NCBI GenBank assembly: GCA_947496865.1
Contig: CANMEE010000003.1
Coordinates: 1-64,000, forward strand
Origin: an uncultured Sphingomonadaceae bacterium
Lineage (GTDB): Bacteria; Pseudomonadota; Alphaproteobacteria; Sphingomonadales; Sphingomonadaceae
Direction: 5' to 3'
Length of the DNA: 64,000 nucleotides
Part shown: positions 44,387 through 53,570 of the stretch, in pieces
Layout of the letters: each line of letters opens with the position of its first letter
How positions within the stretch are numbered: the stretch's first letter is position 1
Notes under the pieces: generated by a model
The model's database searches: none
What the model was told of the DNA's origin: nothing
The model's input: the letters and a program-made list of their open reading frames with translations, nothing else
Position numbers and translations under genes: made by a program

Positions 44387-44411
44387 GAATGATTGTCAAA
44401 AAGGAATATTC

Positions 44412-46316
44412 ATGCGTTTTCAAACTATCCTATTATCCACCACTGCGCTGTTAATCGCGCAGCCTGCACTTGCGCAAACAGAAGATGTTGGTGTCGGCAG
44501 CAGTGCTAGTGATTCAAACATCATCATCGTAACAGCCTCTCGTTCTGCGCAATCCATATCCCAAACCGGTCAGTCGGTTTCGGTTATTGATCTGGATCAG
44601 ATTGAGCGTGCCCAAAGTGTTACGGTTGCTGATCTTTTGCGAAATGTGCCCGGTGTCACTTTTAACCGCAATGGCGGCGTTGGCACCTCGACCTCGGTAA
44701 ATATCCGCGGTGCGGGTTCGGATCAGACTGTGGCGCTGATCGATGGTGTAAAGCTCAACGATCCATCATCACCAGGTAGCGGTTTTAACTTTGGTAATTT
44801 GCTGACCGGCAACATCGCACGCATCGAAGTGCTGCGCGGATCGCAATCGGTGATCTGGGGAAGTCAGGCCATCGGCGGCGTGGTCAATACCATCACCCGG
44901 GCTCCAACCGAGGATCTGGCTATAAATGCGCGAGCGGAATATGGATACCGCGATACAAGCCAAGTGGTCGGCAATGTTTCCGGGCGCTTTGGTCCGGTGG
45001 CGGCGAGCGTTGGTGCTGGGTATTTTCGCACGGACGGCTTTTCGACCTTTAACGAGGAGCGCGGCGGAGCGGAGCGCGACGGCTATCGCAATTTTGGCGC
45101 AAATGGTAAATTTGAAATCACCTTAAGCGAAGCCATATCGATTGATCTGCGTGGCTATTATTCTGACGGTGAGACCGATATTGATGGCTTCACAGCCATA
45201 GGTTTTACAGACACGCCAGAAACAGCAGAGACCAAAGAATTTGTGGGCTATGCAGGCGTCAATATTGATCTGCTGGATGGCCGGTTTCGCAACCGTTTTG
45301 CATTTGCCTATACCAATACAAAGCGAGATAATTTTAATCTGGCGACACAGACATTTGACGCGCTGGGCCGGAATGAACGGTTTGAATATCAAGGTATTTT
45401 TGACGCTTCTGAATGGTTGCAGGCCACAATCGGGGCAGAAACAGAGGACTCGCGTTTCCGCAGCTCCAGCTTCGGTGGTCCAGTTGGCCGGGCCAGTGCC
45501 AGCATTGACAGTTTTTATGGTCAGTTGCGGATCATGCCTCTGGATGGGTTAACGGCTACTGCCGGTATTCGTTATGATGATCATTCGACATTTGGCGGCG
45601 AAACGAATTTCGCAGGGGATATTGTTTATAGTCCCAATAATGGTTGGACGACTTTTCGGGCAAGCTATGGTGAAGGCTTTAAAGTGCCTTCCTTGTTCCA
45701 GCTGTTCAGTGATTTTGGCAATGACACGCTGCAACCAGAAACCTCAAAAAGCTGGGATGCCGGGATCACGCAGCAGCTTATTGATGGCCGGTTAGAGTTC
45801 AGCGCTACGCTATATCAGCGTGACAGCGATAATCTGATCAATTTCATCGGTTGCCCCGTACAGACCGGTATTTGTACGAACCGGCCGTTTGGCACTTATG
45901 ACAATGTTGCGCGTGCGCGTGCCCAAGGCGTTGAACTGGGATTGATGATGCGGCCGACAGACAGCCTCACATTTGCAGCCAATTATACTCTGGTTGATGC
46001 TGAAAACCGGGATAATGATCTGGTACTGGCACGGCGCCCGAGAAACAGCGTGAACGCGTCAGTAGATTATGATTGGGCCTTTGGTTTGAAAACTGGTGCA
46101 ACCATCAGCCATGTGAGCTCCAGCTTTGACAATGCATCCAATAGCCGAAGCATCGAAGGTTATGTGCTTGTCGACCTGCGCGCCGCAATGCCGATTACTG
46201 ACAATATTGAGCTATATGGCCGGGTCGAGAATCTTTTCGATGAGGAATATGAGACCATATTTCGTTTCGGCACACCCGGTCGCTCCGCCTTTGCTGGCGT
46301 GCGGCTGAGTTACTGA
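44412..46316 (+). CDS. btuB: TonB-dependent vitamin B12 receptor BtuB
   Basis: A 634-aa outer-membrane TonB-dependent receptor. It has a signal peptide ending PALAQ, a TonB-box region with IIIVTAS near residues 36-43, a plug domain with VTVADLLRNVPGVTFNRNGG, SVNIRGAGSDQTVALIDGVKLNDPSS and VLRGSQSVIWGSQAIGGVVN, and a 22-strand barrel ending in GRSAFAGVRLSY with a terminal aromatic. The riboswitch and following B12 genes make cobalamin the substrate. The start at 44412 has AAGGAA upstream; an ATG at 44376 would remove the signal peptide from the N-terminus. First gene of the operon. Confidence 0.93.
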   Translation: MRFQTILLSTTALLIAQPALAQTEDVGVGSSASDSNIIIVTASRSAQSISQTGQSVSVIDLDQIERAQSVTVADLLRNVPGVTFNRNGGVGTSTSVNIRGAGSDQTVALIDGVKLNDPSSPGSGFNFGNLLTGNIARIEVLRGSQSVIWGSQAIGGVVNTITRAPTEDLAINARAEYGYRDTSQVVGNVSGRFGPVAASVGAGYFRTDGFSTFNEERGGAERDGYRNFGANGKFEITLSEAISIDLRGYYSDGETDIDGFTAIGFTDTPETAETKEFVGYAGVNIDLLDGRFRNRFAFAYTNTKRDNFNLATQTFDALGRNERFEYQGIFDASEWLQATIGAETEDSRFRSSSFGGPVGRASASIDSFYGQLRIMPLDGLTATAGIRYDDHSTFGGETNFAGDIVYSPNNGWTTFRASYGEGFKVPSLFQLFSDFGNDTLQPETSKSWDAGITQQLIDGRLEFSATLYQRDSDNLINFIGCPVQTGICTNRPFGTYDNVARARAQGVELGLMMRPTDSLTFAANYTLVDAENRDNDLVLARRPRNSVNASVDYDWAFGLKTGATISHVSSSFDNASNSRSIEGYVLVDLRAAMPITDNIELYGRVENLFDEEYETIFRFGTPGRSAFAGVRLSY

Positions 46317-46317
46317 T

Positions 46318-47301
46318 ATGAATGCTGTCGCAGCTGCCAATCCGTTTCGCTTTCATGGCGGGCGGTTGGCGGCTGCGGCTGCACATTTTTATGGCGCGCC
46401 AACACCGTGGATCGACTTATCGACTGGGATTAGTCCTTGGGCCTATCCCGTGCCTGATATGGCCCCATCGGTTTTGAGCCGCCTACCAGAACCAGAAGAA
46501 CTTGACCGGTTGGAAGCGGTTGCGGCCCGGGCCTTTGGTGTGACTAATCCGGCAGAACTTGTCGCCGTCCCGGGCAGTGATATTGCAATTCGGTTGTTGG
46601 GCTCACTCTTTTCCGGCCAGAACAGCGCCATGCTAAAGCCGATTTATTCAGGGCACATAGCGGCGTGGCCGGATGCCGTCGAAATCTCGATGACCGAGGC
46701 CGACGAGCATGACCTGCTTATACTCGCCAATCCCAACAACCCTGATGGTCGCGTGATCAAAGCCGATCGATTGCGGCAGTTTCGTGGGCAACTTATTGTA
46801 GATGAAGCTTTTGCCGATACCGATCCGGCTGTGAGCCTTTTGCCCGATCGTGGGAACGCGATTGTACTGCGTTCTTTTGGGAAGTTTTTTGGATTAGCGG
46901 GCATCCGGCTCGGGTTCGTTATTGCCGATCTGCCGGTGGCGCAACGCCTGCGAACACTTCTTGGCGATTGGCCAGTTTCGGGCATTGCGACGAAGACGGG
47001 TTTAGCCGCCTATCAGGATGAGCATTGGCAGGATAAGCAACGCACGCGGCTGCGGGGCGCAGTGGTTCGTTTGGATGGGTTATTGAACGGCGTTGGCTTG
47101 AATCTTGTTGGCGGGACTTCACTCTTTAGGTTGATAACCCATGATAAGGCACCGGAAATATTTGAATATCTGGGGCAGTCGGGCATATTGGTTCGACCCT
47201 TTGAAGGGGATGATCGTCAGCTGCGTTTTGGATTGCCAGCAAATGAAGAAGCATGGACCCGGCTGACCGGTGCCCTCAACTATTGGAGAGAAAACCAATG
47301 A
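46318..47301 (+). CDS. cobC: L-threonine-O-3-phosphate decarboxylase
   Basis: A 327-aa PLP-dependent aspartate-aminotransferase-fold enzyme. FHGGRLAAAAAHF and WIDLSTGISPWAYP are typical of CobC/CobD decarboxylases, followed by LILANPNNPDGRV, VDEAFADTDP and the PLP lysine segment VLRSFGKFFGLAGIRLG. It makes (R)-1-amino-2-propanol phosphate, the linker between corrin and nucleotide loop. Named cobC in Pseudomonas/Rhodobacter nomenclature (cobD in Salmonella). It begins 1 nt after the btuB stop. The next gene start overlaps its stop by 4 nt. Confidence 0.9.
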   Translation: MNAVAAANPFRFHGGRLAAAAAHFYGAPTPWIDLSTGISPWAYPVPDMAPSVLSRLPEPEELDRLEAVAARAFGVTNPAELVAVPGSDIAIRLLGSLFSGQNSAMLKPIYSGHIAAWPDAVEISMTEADEHDLLILANPNNPDGRVIKADRLRQFRGQLIVDEAFADTDPAVSLLPDRGNAIVLRSFGKFFGLAGIRLGFVIADLPVAQRLRTLLGDWPVSGIATKTGLAAYQDEHWQDKQRTRLRGAVVRLDGLLNGVGLNLVGGTSLFRLITHDKAPEIFEYLGQSGILVRPFEGDDRQLRFGLPANEEAWTRLTGALNYWRENQ

Positions 47302-47909
47302 CGGAACCAGAAGACCAGCACGCAAAACATAATGCCCGAATGAAAAAGGTGCAGGCGGCGCGAGCGAAGATACAGGCGCGCCGGACGATCGAACGCGGCC
47401 TGCTGATTATTCATACCGGCAATGGAAAAGGCAAATCTTCGTCCGCTTTCGGTATGGCTATCCGTTCACTCGGTTGGGGCATGAAGGTCGCAATCGTCCA
47501 ATATGTGAAAGGGAGTTGGGAGACCGGCGAGAAGAATTTCTTCGAAGCCAATCCTGATCTGTTGACTTGGGACGTCATGGGCGATGGCTTTACCTGGGAT
47601 ACGCAGGATCGTGCGCAAGATATTGCGGCGGCCAAGGCAGCGTGGGAGCGTTCTAAGGAACTGATCATGGACCCGGATTATGATTTTGTGATCCTCGATG
47701 AGCTGAACATTGTGCTGCGTGATGATACGCTGGATATCAAGGAAGTTACAGCATTTCTCGAGCAGCGCCCGATGGAAAAACATATCTGCATCACCGGACG
47801 TAACGCAAAGCCGGGCCTGATCGAAATGGCAGACTTGGTGACCGAGTTTGAAGAAGTGAAGCATCCCTTCAAGGCTGGTTTCAATGCTCAAAAGGGTGTT
47901 GAATATTGA
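47298..47909 (+). CDS. cobO: Corrinoid adenosyltransferase CobO
   Basis: A 203-aa ATP:corrinoid adenosyltransferase of the CobO/CobA (BtuR) type. It has an N-terminal charged stretch, then LLIIHTGNGKGKSSSAFGMA with the P-loop, VQYVKGSWETGE, and DFVILDELNIVLRDDTLD. It transfers the 5'-deoxyadenosyl group of ATP to Co(I) of the corrinoid. The start at 47298 forms an ATGA overlap with the preceding stop, and TTG of the next gene overlaps its own stop. Confidence 0.93.
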   Translation: MTEPEDQHAKHNARMKKVQAARAKIQARRTIERGLLIIHTGNGKGKSSSAFGMAIRSLGWGMKVAIVQYVKGSWETGEKNFFEANPDLLTWDVMGDGFTWDTQDRAQDIAAAKAAWERSKELIMDPDYDFVILDELNIVLRDDTLDIKEVTAFLEQRPMEKHICITGRNAKPGLIEMADLVTEFEEVKHPFKAGFNAQKGVEY

Positions 47910-48787
47910 AGCGGATTGCTGCCCTATTGGCTGCTATTGCAACTCTGGTTTGGCCCGTAACATTGGTCGAAGCCGAAGTTTTAACACGTAGCTTTAAGAC
48001 AAAAATCCCTGCCTATCCCAAGCGCATTGTGTCGATCAATCCGTGCGCCGATGCGCTGCTCATGCAATTGGCCGACAAACGTCAAATCGCTTCGGTCAGC
48101 CGCTATTCCCATGATAAACGTGCTAGCTCCATCCCCTTGACGCTGGCGTTGCAATTTCCCGCAACATCGGGAACGGCGGAAGAAATATTGGCGATGCGAC
48201 CTGATCTGGTGGTGGCCGGTTCCCATGTTGCTATTCCAACGGCACGGGCATTGAAGCGGCTGGGTATTCCTTTGGTCAAACTGTCTATTCCGCAAAGCGT
48301 GGCCGAGAGTCAGCAACAAATTTCTGAACTCGCAGAGATAGTGGATCGCCCGCAACGCGGCGTGCGCCTCAACAAGAAAATTAGCGCCGCCTTGGTTAGA
48401 GCGAAACCGGCGGATGACGAAAATATTCCGGCATTGATCTGGCGCAGCGGCGGATTGGTTCCGGGTGATGGGACGTTGCCAGATGAATTGTTGCGCCGGA
48501 CCGGCTTTGAAAATGTCAGCAAAAGCTATGGCTTGAAGCGATGGGATATCCTGCCGCTGGAGCATCTTGTCGCGCGGCCACCGCGCCTGCTATTCTCCAA
48601 CGGGGGTGAAGTGAAGGATGAGGGTCAAAGAGACCGCATGCTGTCGCACCCGGTTCTCAAACGTCTTTCGCACCGCATCACTATCTCTGATTATCCCGCG
48701 CGATTGATGCATTGCGCGGGTCCGACTTTGATTGATGCTGTGACAACCTTATCGGGCGCGCGCCGGAAATTGAGAGCATCATCATGA
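47906..48787 (+). CDS. btuF: Periplasmic corrinoid-binding protein BtuF
   Basis: A 293-aa substrate-binding protein of the BtuF/FepB fold. It has a Sec signal (AALLAAIATLVWPVTLVEAE), PKRIVSINPCADALLMQLADKRQIASVS (first lobe), EEILAMRPDLVVAG, and a C-terminal lobe with ALIWRSGG. Start TTG 47906 overlaps the cobO stop; no better ATG is available. No lipobox, so it is a free periplasmic protein. It delivers B12 or cobinamide to BtuCD. Gene order (receptor-binding protein-permease-ATPase) supports the assignment. Confidence 0.87.
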   Translation: MKRIAALLAAIATLVWPVTLVEAEVLTRSFKTKIPAYPKRIVSINPCADALLMQLADKRQIASVSRYSHDKRASSIPLTLALQFPATSGTAEEILAMRPDLVVAGSHVAIPTARALKRLGIPLVKLSIPQSVAESQQQISELAEIVDRPQRGVRLNKKISAALVRAKPADDENIPALIWRSGGLVPGDGTLPDELLRRTGFENVSKSYGLKRWDILPLEHLVARPPRLLFSNGGEVKDEGQRDRMLSHPVLKRLSHRITISDYPARLMHCAGPTLIDAVTTLSGARRKLRASS

Positions 48788-49752
48788 GAAATTTACGGCT
48801 CAATGCTCTGCTGGCGATAGGCTTGGTCATCGCGATGCTCTTGTCGCTGGCTGCTGGTAAAGTCTGGGTTTCCCCTGTGGCTTGGCTCGGAGATGATCTG
48901 GGCGCTCTTATCATCATGGAATTGCGATTGCCGCGGACGGTTTTGGGAGCAGCCATTGGTGCCGCACTGGGAATGGCGGGCGCCACCATGCAAGGCTATT
49001 TGCGCAATCCCTTGGCTGATCCTGGAGTCTTTGGTGTGTCGGCTAGCGCGGCGCTTGGCGCTGTAACATCCCTCTATTTCGGCTATGCGGTCACGGCATG
49101 GTTGCTTCCAGCCTTTGCCCTTGCCGGGGCCGGTATAGGTATGGGTTTGCTTGCATTGTTGGCGGGACGGTCGGGCAGTTTGATCTTATTCACACTGGCC
49201 GGTGTTATCTTGTCGAGCCTGGCGGGGTCATTAACCTCTTTGATGATCAGCCTTGCCCCCACACCATTTGCCACGACAGAGATTGTCACTTGGTTGATGG
49301 GCGCGTTGACCGATCGCAGTTGGGATGACGTGCAACTGGCTGTTCCGATCATTGCGGCGGGCATGGCTTTTCTTTTCGCCACTGGGCGCTCTCTCGATGC
49401 TCTGACATTGGGCGAGGATGCCGCGCGTTCCATGGGTGTCAATATCTTGCGCTTGCAGTGGTTTGCCGTGCTGGGCGTTGGCTTGACGGTCGGTGCATCT
49501 GTTGCAGCGGCGGGGATTATCGGCTTTGTCGGCCTGATCGTTCCGCATCTGGTGCGTCCCTTTGCCGGCCACCAGCCTTCGGCAGTTTTATTGCCGTCTG
49601 CGCTTGCCGGAGCGCTTTTGGTCGTCGGGGCTGATAGCATCGTTCGGATATTGCCGAGCGTGAGCGAATTGCGACTGGGTATCGCTATGTCGTTGCTCGG
49701 CGCGCCGTTCTTCATGGCCTTATTGTTTAAAATGCATCGGGAGCTTTCCTGA
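48784..49752 (+). CDS. btuC: Corrinoid ABC permease BtuC
   Basis: A 322-aa FecCD-family permease with about ten transmembrane helices. Typical segments are LRLPRTVLGAAIGAALGMAGATMQGYLRNPLADPGVFGVSASAALGA, WLMGALTDRSWDDV, GEDAARSMGVNILRL and GIIGFVGLIVPHLVRPFAGHQ. It forms the inner-membrane channel for B12 with the ATPase encoded next. It starts 4 nt inside the preceding gene and its stop shares bases with the btuD start, so expression is coupled. Confidence 0.92.
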   Translation: MRNLRLNALLAIGLVIAMLLSLAAGKVWVSPVAWLGDDLGALIIMELRLPRTVLGAAIGAALGMAGATMQGYLRNPLADPGVFGVSASAALGAVTSLYFGYAVTAWLLPAFALAGAGIGMGLLALLAGRSGSLILFTLAGVILSSLAGSLTSLMISLAPTPFATTEIVTWLMGALTDRSWDDVQLAVPIIAAGMAFLFATGRSLDALTLGEDAARSMGVNILRLQWFAVLGVGLTVGASVAAAGIIGFVGLIVPHLVRPFAGHQPSAVLLPSALAGALLVVGADSIVRILPSVSELRLGIAMSLLGAPFFMALLFKMHRELS

Positions 49753-50522
49753 TGCTGCTGTCCTTTGAAAATCTTTCGTTGACCCTTCGGGGCCGCAAAA
49801 TACTGGACCAGATTAGCGGTGCATTTCAGCCGGGGCGCGTGACGGTCATATTGGGGGCTAATGGTGCGGGCAAAAGCAGTCTTTTATCCTGCCTATCTGG
49901 TTTGCGGGAACCAAAAAGCGGATCTGTAACAATCGATGATCGCGCACTGCTGTCGCTACATGGCAAAGAACGCGGTCGGATGATCGGACTGCTGCCGCAA
50001 CGGCCCGATATTCACTGGAATGTAGATGTTAGAACCATTGTCGGCTTGGGGCGGTTGCCACATTCTGGTCGATGGGGAATGAGCGCTGCAGATCATGAGG
50101 CTGTCGCCAGAGCGATGGAAGCCACAGATTGCGCGGACTTGGCAGAGCGCAAGGCGATGCGTTTGTCAGGTGGCGAGCAGGGCCGTGTATTATTGGCGCG
50201 GGTTTTAGCGGGGGAACCGCAGTGGTTGCTTGCCGACGAACCGCTTGCCAGTTTGGATCCGGCCCACCAGTTCGATGTCCTGGAGCGGCTGAAAAACTAT
50301 GCTGCGGCTGGCAAGGGCGTGATTGTTGTATTGCATGATCTGACTCAGGCGGCGCGGTTTGCCGACGATATTATGGTCATGAAGGACGGAGCGATCTTGG
50401 CGGCAGGACCGCGTAATGAAGTGATGACGGCCGAGATTATGGCACAAGCTTATGGTGTCGAGGTTCAAATTGGCACCAGCGATACCGGCGAACCTCTGGT
50501 GGTGCCGGTCCGGCGGTTATAA
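49752..50522 (+). CDS. btuD: Corrinoid ABC ATPase BtuD
   Basis: A 256-aa ABC ATPase: Walker A VILGANGAGKSSLLSCL, the Q-loop in IGLLPQRPDIHW, signature LSGGEQGRVLLARVLA, Walker B QWLLADEPLASLDP and the switch His in VIVVLHDLTQ. It powers B12 import with BtuC and BtuF. The start shares the final A of the btuC TGA, and its stop overlaps the cobD start. Alternative roles such as siderophore import are unlikely given the operon. Confidence 0.92.
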   Translation: MLLSFENLSLTLRGRKILDQISGAFQPGRVTVILGANGAGKSSLLSCLSGLREPKSGSVTIDDRALLSLHGKERGRMIGLLPQRPDIHWNVDVRTIVGLGRLPHSGRWGMSAADHEAVARAMEATDCADLAERKAMRLSGGEQGRVLLARVLAGEPQWLLADEPLASLDPAHQFDVLERLKNYAAAGKGVIVVLHDLTQAARFADDIMVMKDGAILAAGPRNEVMTAEIMAQAYGVEVQIGTSDTGEPLVVPVRRL

Positions 50523-51475
50523 TGATATCAGTAGGGATATTGAGCACCATCGGGCAGCATCCAGCGCCATTATTGTTGGCGCTGATGGTTGAGGCAATGG
50601 TGGGATATCCCGCTACGCTTCACCGCCATATTCCTCATCCAGTGGTGTGGATCGGCAGTTTGATCTCTCGCTTGGACCGGGCATGGAATAGAGGTAGCGC
50701 CCATGCAAAGCGATGGGCGGGTATAGCCACTGCTTTCGCTTTGATCAGCGGATCAGTCGCCATTGGTTTGGTTTTGGAGATTGCGTTGACTGGGTGGCTG
50801 GGACTGGTTCTACTGGTGCTCATTGCAACCACCGGTTTGGCCCAGCGCAGCCTTTATCAACATGTGCGAAAAGTGTTGGTGCCTCTGGAGCAAGGCGACA
50901 TAGCTAGCGCACGGCACGCTTTGGCGATGATTGTCGGGCGTGATACCGAAAATCTCGATGAGGGCGGCGTGGCATCAGCGGCCACCGAAAGTCTGGCCGA
51001 GAGTTTCTGCGATGGTATTGTTGCACCCGCCTTCTGGTTTCTGCTCGCCGGATTACCCGGGCTTTTGGCGTTCAAGGCTATCAGTACCGCAGATAGCCAA
51101 ATCGGCCATATGGATGACCAATATCGCCATTTCGGCTGGGCGGCTGCGCGCACGGACGATGTGATGAATTTCATTCCAGCACGGGTTTCCGGATTGTTGA
51201 TTTGTATCGCCGGAATGGGTGGTTGGCGGATCATGGTTCGCGATGCCCGCAAGCATCTTTCTCCTAATGCGGGATGGTCAGAGGCTGCCATGGCCGGGGT
51301 GCTGCATGTGCGGATGGGAGGTGGCGCGCGCTATGATGGAGAATGGATTGGGCGCGAGACATTGGGAGACGGAAGGCGGCCCGGTCCGCCGGAATTGAAA
51401 AAGGGAGTGGCCGTTTATGTTCGGGCCTGCCTTTTATTATGGTTGATTGTCGGAGCGCTGATATGGGCGCTGTGA
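50522..51475 (+). CDS. cobD: Adenosylcobinamide-phosphate synthase CobD (CbiB)
   Basis: A 317-aa integral membrane enzyme that joins aminopropanol (phosphate) to adenosylcobyric acid, making adenosylcobinamide (phosphate). It has 4-5 hydrophobic segments, VEAMVGYPATLHRHIPHPVVWIGSLI near the N-terminus, the ENLDEGGVASAATESLAESFCDGIVAPAFW signature (in two parts), and GWAAARTDDVMNFIPARVSGLL. Its product is the substrate of CobU. The stop overlaps the cobQ start by 13 nt. Confidence 0.92.
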   Translation: MISVGILSTIGQHPAPLLLALMVEAMVGYPATLHRHIPHPVVWIGSLISRLDRAWNRGSAHAKRWAGIATAFALISGSVAIGLVLEIALTGWLGLVLLVLIATTGLAQRSLYQHVRKVLVPLEQGDIASARHALAMIVGRDTENLDEGGVASAATESLAESFCDGIVAPAFWFLLAGLPGLLAFKAISTADSQIGHMDDQYRHFGWAAARTDDVMNFIPARVSGLLICIAGMGGWRIMVRDARKHLSPNAGWSEAAMAGVLHVRMGGGARYDGEWIGRETLGDGRRPGPPELKKGVAVYVRACLLLWLIVGALIWAL

Positions 51476-52923
51476 TGTTGCAGGGAACTGGCTCTGATGT
51501 TGGCAAGTCTGTGCTGGTCGCGGGGCTATGTCGGTTGCTGACCAACCGGGGCATGATCGTCCGTCCTTTTAAGCCACAGAACATGTCCAACAATGCTGCG
51601 GTAACGCCTGACGGTGGTGAAATTGGCCGGGCCCAAGCCTTGCAGGCGCTTGCTTGCCGGGTGCCGCCGCATGTTGATATGAACCCGGTTCTGCTGAAGC
51701 CGCAATCCGACAAAAGCGCCCAAATTATTGTCCAAGGTAAAGTCCGCGATACCGGAGATGCCAGTTATTTTCGGACTCAAAAACGGCCATTGCTCGAAGC
51801 GGTTCTGGCCTCTTACCAGCGCCTTTCCGAAGAGGCTGATATGGTGATTGTCGAGGGCGCAGGCAGTCCCGCTGAAATCAATCTGCGGGCGGGTGACATT
51901 GCCAATATGGGCTTTGCGCGTGCGGCCAATGTGCCGGTAGTGCTGATAGGCGATATTGATCGCGGCGGCGTGATAGCCTCGCTGGTCGGCACGCAGGCGG
52001 TGATTGATAGCGCAGATGATGCGATGATCCGCGGTTTCCTAATCAACAAATTTCGCGGAGACATTAGCTTGTTCGATGATGGTTATGATGCAATAGCCCG
52101 ACGCACAGGCTGGAAGAGGTTGGGCACCATTCCGTGGTTGCCAATGATCCATAAATTGCCTGCCGAAGATGCGGTTTCATTGCAGCAACCGGAAGCGGGG
52201 ACACAGGCAGTTGTCGAGATTGCCGTGCCGATGCTGTCGCGGATCTCCAATTTCGATGATTTCGATCCGCTGCGTCTCGAACCGCAAGTGCATTTGCATA
52301 TGGTGCCGCCAGGCAAGCCCATACCGGCCAGCGCGTCGCTGATTATTATTCCGGGCACCAAAGCGACCATCGCTGATCTGAAATTTCTCCGCGCTCAAGG
52401 ATGGGATGTTGATATTGCTGCTCACGCTCGGCGCGGTGGCCATCTTCTGGGTATTTGCGGCGGCTATCAAATGCTCGGGGAAACCATCTCGGATCCCGAT
52501 GCTGTTGAGGGGCGGGCGGAATCTATGACAGGGCTGGGACTGTTGCCGGTTACAACCACGTTGACAAAGGCCAAAACGCTGATGAACAGCTCGGGAAAAA
52601 CAATAGCCGATCATCAGAAATTTAGCGGCTATGAAATTCATGTCGGGGAAACAACAAGAGAGAATGCTGAGCCCATGATCCAGTTTGACAACGGGCTCTT
52701 TGATGGGGCGGTAAGCACTGATGGGCGGATATCGGGCTGTTATGTGCACGGACTGTTCAACGCCGCATCGCAGCGGCAATCATGGTTGGCAAAACTAGGG
52801 GCAAGGTCCAACGGCGCAGAACAGGATGCGGTGGTGGATCAGGCTTTGGATGACCTTGCCGTCGCTTTAGAGAAATATGTGAATATCGACCGGCTACTCG
52901 CCATCGCCGATGGTGCGTCATGA
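51463..52923 (+). CDS. cobQ: Cobyric acid synthase CobQ
   Basis: A 486-aa enzyme that amidates adenosylcobyrinic a,c-diamide at positions b, d, e and g. The N-terminal ATP-binding (dethiobiotin synthetase-like) domain has MLQGTGSDVGKSVLVAGLCR, PFKPQNMSNNA and GAGSPAEINLRAGDIANMGFA; the C-terminal triad-type glutaminase domain has LLGICGGYQMLG with the nucleophile Cys and GCYVHGLF with the His. The start at 51463 (GGAG 7 nt upstream) is preferred to ATG 51475, and to a long frame inside cobD. The stop overlaps bluB. Confidence 0.93.
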   Translation: MGAVMLQGTGSDVGKSVLVAGLCRLLTNRGMIVRPFKPQNMSNNAAVTPDGGEIGRAQALQALACRVPPHVDMNPVLLKPQSDKSAQIIVQGKVRDTGDASYFRTQKRPLLEAVLASYQRLSEEADMVIVEGAGSPAEINLRAGDIANMGFARAANVPVVLIGDIDRGGVIASLVGTQAVIDSADDAMIRGFLINKFRGDISLFDDGYDAIARRTGWKRLGTIPWLPMIHKLPAEDAVSLQQPEAGTQAVVEIAVPMLSRISNFDDFDPLRLEPQVHLHMVPPGKPIPASASLIIIPGTKATIADLKFLRAQGWDVDIAAHARRGGHLLGICGGYQMLGETISDPDAVEGRAESMTGLGLLPVTTTLTKAKTLMNSSGKTIADHQKFSGYEIHVGETTRENAEPMIQFDNGLFDGAVSTDGRISGCYVHGLFNAASQRQSWLAKLGARSNGAEQDAVVDQALDDLAVALEKYVNIDRLLAIADGAS

Positions 52924-53570
52924 CCGGTTCGAAGCGCCCTGTTTTTGGTGATGACTTTCGCATGCAGCTCGATAGTCTTTTGATTTGGCGCCGTGATGTA
53001 CGGCGGTTTGATAATCGCCCGATCGATGCAAAAATCATTCAGGAATTGCTGGACAGTGCTTGTCTTGCTCCGTCGGTTGGCAATGCCCAGCCATGGCGGT
53101 TTGTGTCGGTGCAAAGCGAAGCGGTGCGATTGTCGATTACCACCCATGTTGATGCAGAAAACCGCAAGGCGGCAAATGCCTATGCGGATCAACAAATTCA
53201 GTCTGAATATCAGAAGTTAAAGCTTCATGGGTTGCGCGAAGCACCCGTACATTTGGCTGTTTTCTGTGACGATGATGCCGCTGACGGCCGGGGGTTGGGC
53301 CGTCAAACCATGCCGGAAACTATGGCTTACTCGGTTGTCATGGCGGTCCATAATTTGTGGCTTACGGCCCGTGCACGTGACATTGGTCTGGGCTGGGTTT
53401 CGATTCTGGAGCCAAACAAGGTCAGCGCGATGCTTGATGTTCCCGATGATTGGCGGTTTATTGCTTATCTGTGCATCGGCTATCCGGCCCAAGAAAGTGA
53501 CGAACCGGAATTGGTGAAACTGGGTTGGCAAGATAGAATTGACCGATCAAAAACGCAGTTGGTACGATGA
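52920..53570 (+). CDS. bluB: 5,6-dimethylbenzimidazole synthase BluB
   Basis: A 216-aa nitroreductase-fold flavin enzyme that breaks down FMNH2 with O2 to make 5,6-dimethylbenzimidazole, the lower B12 ligand. It shows IWRRDVRRFDNRPID, APSVGNAQPWRFVSV, a lid-region insert (RKAANAYADQQ), GLGRQTMPETMAYSVVMAVHNLWLTARARDIGLGWVSIL (in parts), and lacks the NAD(P)H site of nitroreductases. Its place beside cobT and cobS distinguishes it from general nitroreductases. It overlaps cobQ and cobT by 4 nt each. Confidence 0.93.
   Translation: MTGSKRPVFGDDFRMQLDSLLIWRRDVRRFDNRPIDAKIIQELLDSACLAPSVGNAQPWRFVSVQSEAVRLSITTHVDAENRKAANAYADQQIQSEYQKLKLHGLREAPVHLAVFCDDDAADGRGLGRQTMPETMAYSVVMAVHNLWLTARARDIGLGWVSILEPNKVSAMLDVPDDWRFIAYLCIGYPAQESDEPELVKLGWQDRIDRSKTQLVR

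Noticed and set aside
47253..47297. Longer start for cobO
   Set aside because: The extension lies within the preceding decarboxylase gene; the ATGA overlap at 47298 matches other junctions of the operon and the family N-terminus.
49083..49715. 210-aa antisense open frame inside btuC
   Set aside because: It is the shadow of the GC-rich permease gene; the translated text is a low-complexity Pro/Ala/Lys string without protein character, while btuC matches its family from end to end.
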